Position numbers and translations under genes: made by a program. Below the pieces are notes generated by a model. That model did not search any database. It was not told the origin of the DNA and worked only from the letters and a program-made list of their open reading frames with translations. Shown in pieces: positions 1 to 9,006 of a DNA stretch of 18,350 nucleotides (within the stretch, counting starts at the first letter, position 1; each line of letters starts with the position of its first letter). The stretch is from JANXQE01 sp035651635 (GTDB lineage: Bacteria; Verrucomicrobiota; Verrucomicrobiia; Limisphaerales; UBA8199): positions 1 to 18,350 of the forward strand of contig DASRFK010000046.1 in NCBI GenBank assembly GCA_035651635.1, read 5' to 3'.

Positions 1-136
1 TGTTTAGTCTGGAATATGGTTCTTGCACCTATGGTTAGTCTCGCCGAGACACCACCGACTGGAAAGCCGGATGCGGGAAATCCGCCCGTCCGGTTTGGAG
101 GGAGGGGTGGCGCGAAAGCGCCATCCCTACCCCTAT
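1..136 (+). mobile_element. Group II intron, 3'-terminal part (rest lies outside the window)
   Basis: The first 136 bases fold like the 3' end of a bacterial group II intron read on the plus strand. A short hairpin (GTCTC 38-42 with GAGAC 46-50) is followed by a domain V-like hairpin at 64-96, a domain VI-like hairpin at 97-134 and an intron-type 3' end (CCTAT) at 136. The reverse transcriptase/maturase ORF that such introns usually carry in domain IV would lie upstream of base 1 and cannot be seen. The 3' exon starts near 137, only 7 bp from the stop codon of the DUF1501 gene on the opposite strand, so the intron sits just past the operon's end and is antisense to it. Whether it is complete and active cannot be judged from this fragment. 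Confidence 0.72.
64..136 (+). ncRNA. Group II intron domains V and VI with bulged branch-point A
   Basis: Domain V: bases 64-71 pair with 89-96, with G66 opposite T94 so that the catalytic triad AGC falls at 65-67. C87-G88 is the asymmetric bulge, and 73-76 pair with 82-85 around a GAAA-containing loop. Domain VI: 103-113 pair with 118-128 (one G-T wobble) closed by a GAAA tetraloop at 114-117. A129 is left unpaired, and 100-102 then pair with 130-132. A129 is the eighth base from the inferred 3' end at 136, the usual place of the branch-point adenosine. These pairings were read directly; the family assignment rests on known group II architecture. Confidence 0.7.
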
Positions 137-143
137 CGGGGGC

Positions 144-1616
<1,473 letters not shown>

Positions 1617-1622
1617 ACACTT

Positions 1623-1626
1623 CTCC
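1623..1626 (-). promoter_or_regulatory. Shine-Dalgarno site of the DUF1501 gene
   Basis: Read on the minus strand, GGAG precedes the ATG at 1616 with a six-base spacer, inside the 36-bp gap after the upstream stop codon. It is one of the few clear ribosome binding sites in the window and supports independent translation initiation within the operon and the longer start. Confidence 0.55.
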
Positions 1627-1652
1627 GATTGATTGAGGTAGCGGTGAACGGT

Positions 1653-4600
1653 TCAATGGTTGAACAGAAAACCGGCGCTGTTGATCAGCGCCCAGGTCAG
1701 GTCCTGGACCACTACCAGCCGTTTGTTTTCCATTTGATGGGCGCTGGTTTTGGCGTCCTCACGCAACTGCACAAAAAACGGATCGAGATGAATGGGTTCT
1801 TCAGCCTTCGAAAGCGCTTGCTGCAACTCGGTGTATTTAGGATCCGCCGGCAAAGGTTCGGACGCAGTCGCAATCGCCTGGCGGCGGCGCCAGAATTCCA
1901 CGTCGGTCGAGCGGTAATAATCGATGATGGCGGCGGCCTGGGCGGGTTGACGGTGGCCCGGTTCAGCGCGGGTGGCCTGGACCACGGCTTCCGGCATGCC
2001 GAAATCGAGCGGATCGTCGCTGGAGGTCACGTACAATTTGAAGCGGCCCAGTAAGAAATTATCACCGTAATGCTGCTGCAGATTGACGCGGACCGTGACG
2101 CCGTTGGTGCTCGCAATCGGATCTTCGAGTTTAAAGGTGGCGATATGCCGCTGGACTGAAGGAGCGCCGCCAATCGCCCACCCGTTGCGGCCGCTGTACA
2201 CTTTTCCGTCGATGGCCTGGCTGACGGGGAAGTCGCTTTGAGAATGATCCGCGCGAGCATCGGCAAAACGCACCGAGGTATCGGGAGCATTCGTGCCGAC
2301 GGCCCAGGAAAATTCCAATTCGCTGAGGACAAAGTTGCCGTCCTCATGGCGGCCAGGGCCCAGTTTCGGGAGGCGGTCGTCGGGTAGCGCTTCGAGCATC
2401 AAGCCGGTGATATTGGTGAGCTGCGACCTGGCCAAGATGAGGTAATCCGAGCTGCCTTTGGCCTCCGTGGCAAAAATCGAGCCGTCATTTTCCCGCGTCA
2501 GCTTGCTCTCGCCGGTGGCCGAGACTTGCTGAAGCTCCAGCGGCACCCAGGTCGTCTTGGCATCGCCCGGATTGTTTTTGGTTTCCCAGAAAGCGGCCTC
2601 CGCGGGCAATATCTTTTCGTAATCCTTCAGTTCAGCTTGTTTGGTTTCGATCTCGCTCTGGCGCCGCTTCTCCAGTTCCGCCTTGAGCGATTTGGTCATG
2701 TCGTCGTAAGTGGCCAGGTCCGCTTTGGCCTTGGCGATGGCTTGCTCGCGCTGTTTGGTCAAATCGGCGATGACGGGGACCATTTTGGTTTCCAAAGGAG
2801 CGAGTTGATTGGTGATGTGCGTATAGTCGCTGTCCACGGATCCGAGTAACTCCAGGGCGCTCTGCGTCTCTTTATCGGTCGCCGGCCGGTTCAGCACGCG
2901 AAGAAAGACGTCGTTGACGAGCTTGTGGTCGTCTTTTTCCGACTCGACGAGCCTGGCAATGGCGTTGGTGGGTTCGTCGATGGCTTCGGAAATCGTGGAG
3001 CCACTGAGCAGGGCCATGACCGAGCCGAGGCGGATGTCGCTGGTGCGTTCGCATTCACAAGCACTCTGGCGGGCGGGCCGGCCCAAGGTTGCGAGCAGGC
3101 CGCTGCCGGCGTCCATGGTGGGATCTGTCAGTTGAGTAGCCAACTCGCCCGGTTTGGCGCCCGAGATATGCGGAGTGCTGCCAGTCACGCGATAGACTGC
3201 GTCAAAGAGGGTCTCGGCCGGCAGGCGGCGCGCCAGGGCATGCGAATAATTGAGCTTGTCGTCCTCGTTCCATTTATTGGGCCGGATCGAGAGTTGATAA
3301 GTTCGGGACTGGCAGATGAGTTGAATCAAGTGGCGCGAATTGAACCCGCTGGCAACGAATTCATGGGTGAGATAATCCAGCAAGGCTGGATTGCGCGGCG
3401 GATTGCCGGCGCGAATATCATCCAACGGCTCGATCACGCCGACGCCGGTCAGGTAACCCCACAGCCGATTGGCATAGCTCGAGGCGAAGAACCGGTTGTC
3501 CGGAGTGGTGATCCAGGCCGCGAGTTCCTGGCGGCGGCTCACCCCTTCCTTCGTTTCATACCTGGCCGGGTACGGAAAATCGGGAGGGGCGATTTTGCCG
3601 GTGCGGAGATGAGTGACATCGCCTTTCTTGGCATCGGAGATCTTCTCGAAAAGGGGCTTGGCGCCCTCGACATCGTTGCCCTCGACTTTGCGTCCTTCGC
3701 TTTGTGGATCTTCCTTGTAAGAGACCTGGGCGAAGTAGGCGGCCAAGCGATAGTACTGGTCCTGGGTCCAGCGCTCGAACGGATGGTCGTGGCATTTGTT
3801 GCAATTGAAGCGTGTCGCCAGGAATAGATGCGTGGTATTCTCCATCGCCTCAGCGGGTGTGCGCAGGATCTTCCAATAACTGGCCGCGGGATTGTCGTGG
3901 TTGGAGCCCGAAGCGGTGAGAATCTCGCGGGCGAATTGGTCGTAAGGAGTGTTTTTCTCGACCTGCGCGCGAATCCAACTCCGGAATAACTCCGCCCCGT
4001 CGCCGCCCAGGAACTTGCTGTTGCATTGGAGCAGGTCAGCCCATTTGTTTGACCAAAAATCAACATACTCCGGCCGTCCAATCAGCCGCGCGATTACTTC
4101 GTCGCGCTTAACCTTGGTCTGGCGCGGATCGTTGAGGAATGCCTCGACCTCTTCGGGCGAAGGTGGCAAGCCAATCAGGTCGAGATAAACACGCCGGATG
4201 AACTCCAGGTCCGTGCAGAGATCCGACGGTTGGATCTTCATCCGTTTCCATTTGGCGGCGACCAACTCATCGATCTTGCCCCAGCTTTCCGGTTCGTGCC
4301 AAACGAAGCCGGAGCGATCGCCCATGACGGTCAAGGTCGTGGCGGCGTAGTTGCCTTCGTAGCGCGCGAGCACCGGAGCCTCGCCGCGGCGCAGAGAGGT
4401 GATCAAACCGGCCGGGCCGGCCGTGGCCACATCGGTGTTGCCGCTCTCGATGAAGGCCTCGGCGGTCACATCGCGACTGGTGCCATCGGCGTAAGTGGCG
4501 GTAACGCGCATCTGTTGACGCGAGCCGATTTGTTGCACCACAGGATCGCGCGGCAACACCTCAATCTTCACAACACGAGGCGATTTGAGATTGAGCGTGG

Positions 4601-6806
4601 CGCCGTTGACGATCCACTGCCGCAGAATTTGATAGTACTTGCTGTCGACCGTGGTGCGGCGCCCGCCTTCGTGCGGGACTTCCGCCACCGCTTTCAGTAG
4701 CATCAGGCTCTCGTCAGGGGACGCGAAATTGATTCGACGGGCGGCCAAATCATCCGTGAACGAGCGTAGATCCGTTTCGGGATCATAGCCGCGCAAGGAG
4801 AGTTTGAAGCCGTTCTTGCCTTCCTTTGCGCCATGGCAGGTTCCGGCATTGCAGCCCAACCGCGAAATGAGGGGACTCACATCCCGAATGAAATCGGCAT
4901 GATAAGGCTTGGTCTGGCCACCAATGGCCAACGGGACCTCGACGGATTTAGCGCCAAGGCTCACGGTCAGTTTGCCAAGGCCGTTGGTCAGCGGCGTCAA
5001 CAAGCCGGTCGGCGAGACGCCAACCAGCGCGGGCTTGGCTGTAAAGGTCACCATGCGCGTCACATCGGCTGTTTCTCCTGATTCCAGCCGGGCCGTTACC
5101 AGCAGTTGCGCGTAGTCGTTGCGGCTGGTTAGCTTGAGTTGAGCCGGTTGAACCTCCAACTCAGCCACGCGCGCTCCTTGAGGAAGCGACTCCGGTTCTC
5201 CTGAGCCGGGGGCGATTTTGGCTGGGGCGGTTCCCCACGTGGGCGGGGCCTGCGGTACGGACTCTTTGGTGAGCGGCACAGAAACAAATTCCTTCACCAA
5301 CGCGCCGTTGGTGGCATTGAAGAAACGGATCATGCCGTCGGATCCAGCCGCAGCCACGATATTGCCGTCCGGCGTGAAGGCCACGGAGTAGATCGCGGAA
5401 TTGGAAATTGCCACGCGGGCGAGCTCGCGAATACCTTCCTTTTTATAATCGTCGAGCTTCTGTTTGTCTTCTTCTTTGCGGGTATCGGGCACCTTTCCCA
5501 TGATTTGGCGAAGGGATCTTGGGACGTCATTGGTGTAGTCATAGCTGCAGACTAACAGTTCGCCTGCCCGATCCAGGCCGCTGCCGCAGGCGATGTGTTT
5601 GCCATCCAGACTGAACCGGACACTGAACACCCGGCCGGTCATGGGGAATAAATCGGCAATCAGTTGCGCGTCGTCGCCGATTTCGCGCGAGACTTCGCGA
5701 AAAATGCGGTAGGCCCGGGGCATCCCGTCGGAGCCGGCGGCAATGATGTGTTCGAGGTGCGGATGGGTGGCGACCGCCAGGACACCGCCCTTCAAAGCAT
5801 CCGGCGTAATCGAGGTGATATTGTCAATGAATCGCTGGCTGGCGACCTCGGTCAGCTTCACGCTCATGTCGCGTCCGCCCGAAATCACGTGATCCCCCTG
5901 AGTGGAGAAGGTCGTGCTCAACACCCAGTCACTATGCGAGCCCATTTGCAACACCTGCTTGCCTGACGACGCTTCGATCGCGCGCACCGTATTGTCGGCG
6001 CACCCGAACGCCACCAGCTTGCTATCGGGCGACCAACTCACGCCGTAGAGAGTGTCGTAGCTGGTTGGCGCCGAGACGGTGAGCTTGCGCTTAGCGACAT
6101 CCCAAATCTGAATCTCGCCCAACCGCGCGGGATCGCCTCCTGCCACAGCCAGCCACCGGCCGTCGGGCGAGAAGCGCAACGATTGGATTCGTTCTGAAAG
6201 GCCAATCAACCGCCCACCCAGGCTCGCGCCATCCTTTTCGTAGAGCAAAACTTCATGAAAACCGGCTACGGCCAGCAGATTGCCGTCGGGCGAAAAATCC
6301 AAAGACGCAACCACCGGCGGCCGGAAATAGAGCGGAGGATGATCGGAGTCGTAATGCCTTTTTGCGTCTGGAGGCGTATCATCCACCGCCCCCTGCTGAA
6401 TCCACGCCGAAATCAGTGAAACTTCCCGCTCTTCCAGAGGATTCTTGCCTTTGGGCATGCGCGCCTCGCCGTTCTGGGGCGTGATCATCTTCAGGAGAGA
6501 GCTTTGGTCCGAATGTTCCGGCACGATCGCCTTGCCCTCGGTCTCGCCGCCGGCGAGCAAGCCTTTAAAGCTCGTCATGACGTAGCCGCCTTTTGCTTTG
6601 GCCGGCTGGTGACAACCCTGGCAGTTGGCCTGCAGAATCGGGCGGATGTCGCGGTAATAGCTGATTTTGGAAGAACCCGGGGCTGGACTTGGGGTCGGCT
6701 TTTGCAGGACGGCGGCCGGGCCGTTGAAGGTCGCAATCAGGCACAGAACCAGCAGGGCTGGAAGCGGGGATCCTGACGCAAGTGAGCGGCGATCAGGGGC
6801 ATTCAT
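1653..6806 (-). CDS. Giant secreted PSCyt1-WD40-Ig-DUF1549-DUF1553 protein
   Basis: 1717 residues. Order seen: hydrophobic export segment (about 14-32); Planctomycete cytochrome c-type domain with CQGCH (62-66); WD40-like repeats (about 165-505; recurring FSPDG/FTPDG motifs); Ig-like stretch (about 545-630); a second cytochrome-like segment with CNAGTCH (652-658, spacing CX4CH); another Ig-like stretch (about 745-828); DUF1549 (about 843-1035) with CNKCHDHPF (1002-1010); DUF1553 start (about 1085-1325); a charged coiled coil (about 1335-1395); a discoidin-like or carbohydrate-binding-like region (about 1415-1590); and the characteristic DUF1553 end (DLTWALINSAGFLFNH) at the C-terminus. Three potential haem sites imply a periplasmic or surface electron-transfer role, but the function is unproven. 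It is the first gene of an operon with DUF1501. The ATG at 6806 is the obvious start before the export segment; no Shine-Dalgarno site is seen. No frameshift was noticed. Confidence 0.93.
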   Translation of the reverse strand: MNAPDRRSLASGSPLPALLVLCLIATFNGPAAVLQKPTPSPAPGSSKISYYRDIRPILQANCQGCHQPAKAKGGYVMTSFKGLLAGGETEGKAIVPEHSDQSSLLKMITPQNGEARMPKGKNPLEEREVSLISAWIQQGAVDDTPPDAKRHYDSDHPPLYFRPPVVASLDFSPDGNLLAVAGFHEVLLYEKDGASLGGRLIGLSERIQSLRFSPDGRWLAVAGGDPARLGEIQIWDVAKRKLTVSAPTSYDTLYGVSWSPDSKLVAFGCADNTVRAIEASSGKQVLQMGSHSDWVLSTTFSTQGDHVISGGRDMSVKLTEVASQRFIDNITSITPDALKGGVLAVATHPHLEHIIAAGSDGMPRAYRIFREVSREIGDDAQLIADLFPMTGRVFSVRFSLDGKHIACGSGLDRAGELLVCSYDYTNDVPRSLRQIMGKVPDTRKEEDKQKLDDYKKEGIRELARVAISNSAIYSVAFTPDGNIVAAAGSDGMIRFFNATNGALVKEFVSVPLTKESVPQAPPTWGTAPAKIAPGSGEPESLPQGARVAELEVQPAQLKLTSRNDYAQLLVTARLESGETADVTRMVTFTAKPALVGVSPTGLLTPLTNGLGKLTVSLGAKSVEVPLAIGGQTKPYHADFIRDVSPLISRLGCNAGTCHGAKEGKNGFKLSLRGYDPETDLRSFTDDLAARRINFASPDESLMLLKAVAEVPHEGGRRTTVDSKYYQILRQWIVNGATLNLKSPRVVKIEVLPRDPVVQQIGSRQQMRVTATYADGTSRDVTAEAFIESGNTDVATAGPAGLITSLRRGEAPVLARYEGNYAATTLTVMGDRSGFVWHEPESWGKIDELVAAKWKRMKIQPSDLCTDLEFIRRVYLDLIGLPPSPEEVEAFLNDPRQTKVKRDEVIARLIGRPEYVDFWSNKWADLLQCNSKFLGGDGAELFRSWIRAQVEKNTPYDQFAREILTASGSNHDNPAASYWKILRTPAEAMENTTHLFLATRFNCNKCHDHPFERWTQDQYYRLAAYFAQVSYKEDPQSEGRKVEGNDVEGAKPLFEKISDAKKGDVTHLRTGKIAPPDFPYPARYETKEGVSRRQELAAWITTPDNRFFASSYANRLWGYLTGVGVIEPLDDIRAGNPPRNPALLDYLTHEFVASGFNSRHLIQLICQSRTYQLSIRPNKWNEDDKLNYSHALARRLPAETLFDAVYRVTGSTPHISGAKPGELATQLTDPTMDAGSGLLATLGRPARQSACECERTSDIRLGSVMALLSGSTISEAIDEPTNAIARLVESEKDDHKLVNDVFLRVLNRPATDKETQSALELLGSVDSDYTHITNQLAPLETKMVPVIADLTKQREQAIAKAKADLATYDDMTKSLKAELEKRRQSEIETKQAELKDYEKILPAEAAFWETKNNPGDAKTTWVPLELQQVSATGESKLTRENDGSIFATEAKGSSDYLILARSQLTNITGLMLEALPDDRLPKLGPGRHEDGNFVLSELEFSWAVGTNAPDTSVRFADARADHSQSDFPVSQAIDGKVYSGRNGWAIGGAPSVQRHIATFKLEDPIASTNGVTVRVNLQQHYGDNFLLGRFKLYVTSSDDPLDFGMPEAVVQATRAEPGHRQPAQAAAIIDYYRSTDVEFWRRRQAIATASEPLPADPKYTELQQALSKAEEPIHLDPFFVQLREDAKTSAHQMENKRLVVVQDLTWALINSAGFLFNH

Positions 6807-6835
6807 CGAGCGTCATACTATGGGCGTATTCACAA

Positions 6836-6864
6836 AGTTAATCAAGAGCTTTAGCAAAGGTCAA
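6836..6864 (-). promoter_or_regulatory. Possible promoter of the cytochrome/DUF1501 operon
   Basis: On the minus strand TTGACC (6864-6859) and TTAACT (6841-6836) are separated by 17 bp. The -35 box matches consensus at five of six positions, the -10 box at only three. It lies about 30 bp upstream of the ATG at 6806 and just inside the edge of the tandem repeat array. This is inferred from sequence resemblance alone; sigma-factor preferences of this organism are unknown. Confidence 0.28.
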
Positions 6865-6881
6865 ATACCGTCAGTACCGTC

Positions 6882-7361
6882 AGCAGGTGGTCGAGCGTTG
6901 CTGCGGGCAGAATGCCCGCCGCCGGCGCGCGGACTTCCCGAGTCCGCAGAGATCCACCAATGGGTATGGCGAGGACAAATCCGGCGTTAGCAGGTGGTCG
7001 AGGGTTGCTGCGGGCAGGATGCCCGCGCGCCGGGCGCGCGGACTTGCCAAGTCCGCAGAGATCCACCGATGGGTATGGCGAGGACGAATCTGGCGTTAGC
7101 AGGTGGTCGAGCGTTGCTGCGGGCAGGATGCCCGCGCGCCGGGCGCGCGGACTTCCCAAGTCCGCAGAGATCCACCGATGGGTATGGCGAGGACAAATCT
7201 GACGTCAGCAGATGGACGAGCGTTGCTGCGGGCAGGATGCCCGCGCGCCGGCGCGCGGACTTCCCAAGTCCGCAGAGATCCACCGATGGGTATGGCGAAA
7301 GAACAAATCCGGCGTTAGCAGGTGGTCGAGCGTTGCTGCGGGCAGAATGCCCGCGCGCCGG
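6882..7361. repeat. Tandem array, 4.4 copies of a 107-110 bp hairpin-rich unit
   Basis: Copies begin at 6882, 6989, 7098, 7207 and 7317 (last one partial, about 45 bp), so periods are 107, 109, 109 and 110. Each full copy contains three palindromes in the same order: GCGGGCA-GGA-TGCCCGC, a GCGCGC-rich self-complementary stretch, and GCGGACTT-CCC-AAGTCCGC. The intervening sequence (including ATCCACCGATGGGTATGG) is equally well conserved. Copies differ by a few substitutions and 1-2 bp indels, which shift reading frames between units. Open frames run through both strands only because the unit lacks stops; I regard them as non-coding. The array fills the space between the 69-aa gene and the cytochrome operon promoter region. 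Confidence 0.92.
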
Positions 7362-7571
7362 TTACTTTGCGACCATTCGCAAACCGGGCTGGGCCAGCAC
7401 GGCCTCGTGCATAAAGAGCGAGATCCATTCCTTTGCGGCCGAGTGGTCTTCATGAGATCCGCCACGCAGCTCAAAGGTACAATCGAGGCGCTTGACCAAC
7501 CGCGCCTGTCCAAAGTAAGCCACCACTTCGCCTTCGTGAAGGACACCTGGAAACACATGTTTAATATTCAT
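7362..7571 (-). CDS. Small conserved-looking hypothetical protein, 69 aa
   Basis: 69 residues, beginning MNIKHVFPGVLHEGEVVAYF. No signal peptide, membrane segment or cysteine is visible; the composition is that of a small soluble folded protein, with a hydrophobic, Gly-rich first half and a helical second half (AAKEWISLFMHEAVLA). I recognise no named family. It is preferred over overlapping frames because it has normal amino-acid composition, ends exactly at the repeat boundary (stop codon 7364-7362, repeat ends 7361) and lies wholly outside the repeat. No good Shine-Dalgarno site precedes the ATG at 7571. It shares the strand of the downstream cytochrome operon, but the 555-bp gap with hairpins argues against co-transcription. 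Moderate confidence that it is a real gene; function unknown. Confidence 0.6.
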   Translation of the reverse strand: MNIKHVFPGVLHEGEVVAYFGQARLVKRLDCTFELRGGSHEDHSAAKEWISLFMHEAVLAQPGLRMVAK

Positions 7572-7592
7572 CGGGCCAGGCTACCGGAGTTA

Positions 7593-7644
7593 CTTGGACA
7601 AAGACTGTCCAAGCTGCGCCGCGGGGCGCGGGACGTCTCGTCCC
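7593..7644. repeat. Two hairpins in the divergent intergenic region
   Basis: CTTGGAC (7593-7599) pairs with GTCCAAG (7607-7613), and GGGACG (7630-7635) pairs with CGTCCC (7639-7644) around TCT. They lie in the 213-bp gap between the start of the 69-aa gene and the divergent isomerase-like gene. The second hairpin carries CGTCTCG, also present in the palindrome cluster at 8877-8973. Nothing else in 7572-7784 was recognised with confidence. Confidence 0.5.
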
Positions 7645-7784
7645 AGCATGTCATCTGAGTTGAGGAAGAATGTGTGGGGAGAGGACGTTTCCCCACCCCG
7701 TAAGGCGAGTTTTGTCCCGTGTTCTGGCAGGGTCCGGCAGAGACTTCACTTGAAAACCCGGTCGATTCGTGACACAACGCGTGC

Positions 7785-8756
7785 ATGGAACGTCGCATTT
7801 CGAGCCGTCGTGCCTTCCTCCAGACCTCGCTTCGCACCCTGGCCGCGGCCGGCGCATGGTCCTATGCGCAGGGCTACGCTCGCGCGGGGCGGGCCGCTGC
7901 GCGAAAGTGTTTGGCGATTCGGCTGGGCGGCCCGGCCTTTGCCGACACGCAAGATCCGGAGGAATTGGCCGCGGCGCACCGCAAACTGGGCTATAGCGCG
8001 GCGTACTGCCCGAATGTATCCCTGAACGATTCCGCACGAATTCGCGCGTATGCCGATGCGTTCGCCCGCCACGGTGTGGTCATAGCCGAAGTTGGACGGT
8101 GGGTGAACCTGCTCGACGCGGACGCAGAGAAACGAAGGCTCAATTTGCAAGTGGTCACGGATGGGCTGGCACTGGCTGAGGAGATTGGCGCGCGCTGCTG
8201 CGTCGACATCGCCGGTTCGTTCAGTTCGGAATCATGGTTTGGGCCGCACCCGGAAAACCTTTCCCGCCGGCATTTCGATGCCAGTGTCGAAAACGCGCGC
8301 AAGATTCTTGATGCAGTGAAACCGGTTCGCACCACGTTTTGTTACGAGGTCATGGGGTGGTCCTGGCCGGATAGCCCGGACCATTACCTGAAACTGATAC
8401 GCGCCATCGATCGCAAAGGCTTCTCCGTCCACTTGGATCCGTGCAACCTGGTGAACTCGCCGGAGAAATTTTACGACAACACCAAACTGCTGAACGAGTG
8501 TTTCGACAAACTGGGCAAATGGATTTCCAGTTGCCACGCCAAGGACCTGACTTGGGACGTCGAAATGAACGTTCACTTCCGCGAAGTCGCGCCCGGCAAG
8601 GGCTCGTTGGACTATGCCACGTACCTGCGACGGCTCTCGCAGTTGCCGCAAAACCCACCGCTCATGCTCGAGCATCTCACCACAGCCGAGCAATACACCG
8701 GCGCCAGGGAACACATTTTTGAGGTCGGAAAGGAAATCGGACTGGTATTTGACTGA
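7785..8756 (+). CDS. Tat-exported sugar phosphate isomerase/epimerase-like TIM-barrel protein
   Basis: 323 residues. SSRRAFLQTS (6-15) followed by a hydrophobic, Ala-rich stretch is a twin-arginine signal. The rest matches the xylose isomerase-like TIM barrel (AP endonuclease 2 superfamily). The four usual metal ligands are visible as E188 (CYEVMGW), D218 (HLDPCN), H251 (SCHAKD) and E296 (LMLEHL). Family members bind a divalent metal and isomerise or epimerise sugars or inositol derivatives; the substrate here cannot be told. Export in folded form with bound metal would fit the Tat route. The gene is divergent from the 69-aa gene and convergent with sthA. The ATG at 7785 puts the RR motif close to the N-terminus, which supports the start, although no strong Shine-Dalgarno site precedes it. 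Length is normal for the family plus a signal sequence. Confidence 0.88.
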   Translation: MERRISSRRAFLQTSLRTLAAAGAWSYAQGYARAGRAAARKCLAIRLGGPAFADTQDPEELAAAHRKLGYSAAYCPNVSLNDSARIRAYADAFARHGVVIAEVGRWVNLLDADAEKRRLNLQVVTDGLALAEEIGARCCVDIAGSFSSESWFGPHPENLSRRHFDASVENARKILDAVKPVRTTFCYEVMGWSWPDSPDHYLKLIRAIDRKGFSVHLDPCNLVNSPEKFYDNTKLLNECFDKLGKWISSCHAKDLTWDVEMNVHFREVAPGKGSLDYATYLRRLSQLPQNPPLMLEHLTTAEQYTGAREHIFEVGKEIGLVFD

Positions 8757-8876
8757 GCGGCAAATCACCCGAGTTCCTTCGGAGGGCCGAGTTCGGCGAG
8801 ATTACAACCAAACTAAGCTACCGAACTAGAGGCTTTGAACCTCAAAACTCATTGAACCGGTCGATTTGCGGCGCCA

Positions 8877-8973
8877 TTCCGGCGGCGAGACGCCGCCGGA
8901 ACTCGCAGGCGAAGACGCCTGCGCTACGTAGCACGGGCCTCTGGCCGGCGGGTTTTGGCGACGTCTCGCCGCC
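8877..8973. repeat. Cluster of four palindromes in a convergent junction
   Basis: Perfect 11-bp stem TTCCGGCGGCG at 8877-8887 with its complement at 8891-8901 (loop AGA). 8-bp stem CGCAGGCG at 8904-8911 with complement at 8916-8923 (loop AAGA). Palindrome CTACGTAG at 8924-8931. GGCC-TCT-GGCC at 8936-8946. GGCGA-CGTC-TCGCC at 8957-8970. The last one (8957-8973) is also an inverted copy of 8881-8897 with one mismatch, so the cluster is nested. It lies between the convergent isomerase-like and sthA genes (gap 8757-9006) and could act as a bidirectional terminator, although no long T-run follows. Confidence 0.7.
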
Positions 8974-9006
8974 AAGATCATTGTTGAAACACGCTCTAAG
9001 GCGCTT

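Noticed and set aside
2925..3827. Plus-strand open frame of 300 codons
   Set aside because: It is entirely antisense to the DUF1549/DUF1553 part of the giant protein, with no recognisable domain.
6882..7361. CRISPR-like array
   Set aside because: Units are contiguous and similar over their whole 107-110 bp, with no short repeats separated by unique spacers and no cas genes nearby.
6851..7455. Several open frames on both strands with repetitive peptides across the tandem array
   Set aside because: The repeated peptide follows only from the DNA repeat; unit lengths of 107, 109 and 110 are not all multiples of three, so the frame shifts between copies, and palindromes account for the conservation.
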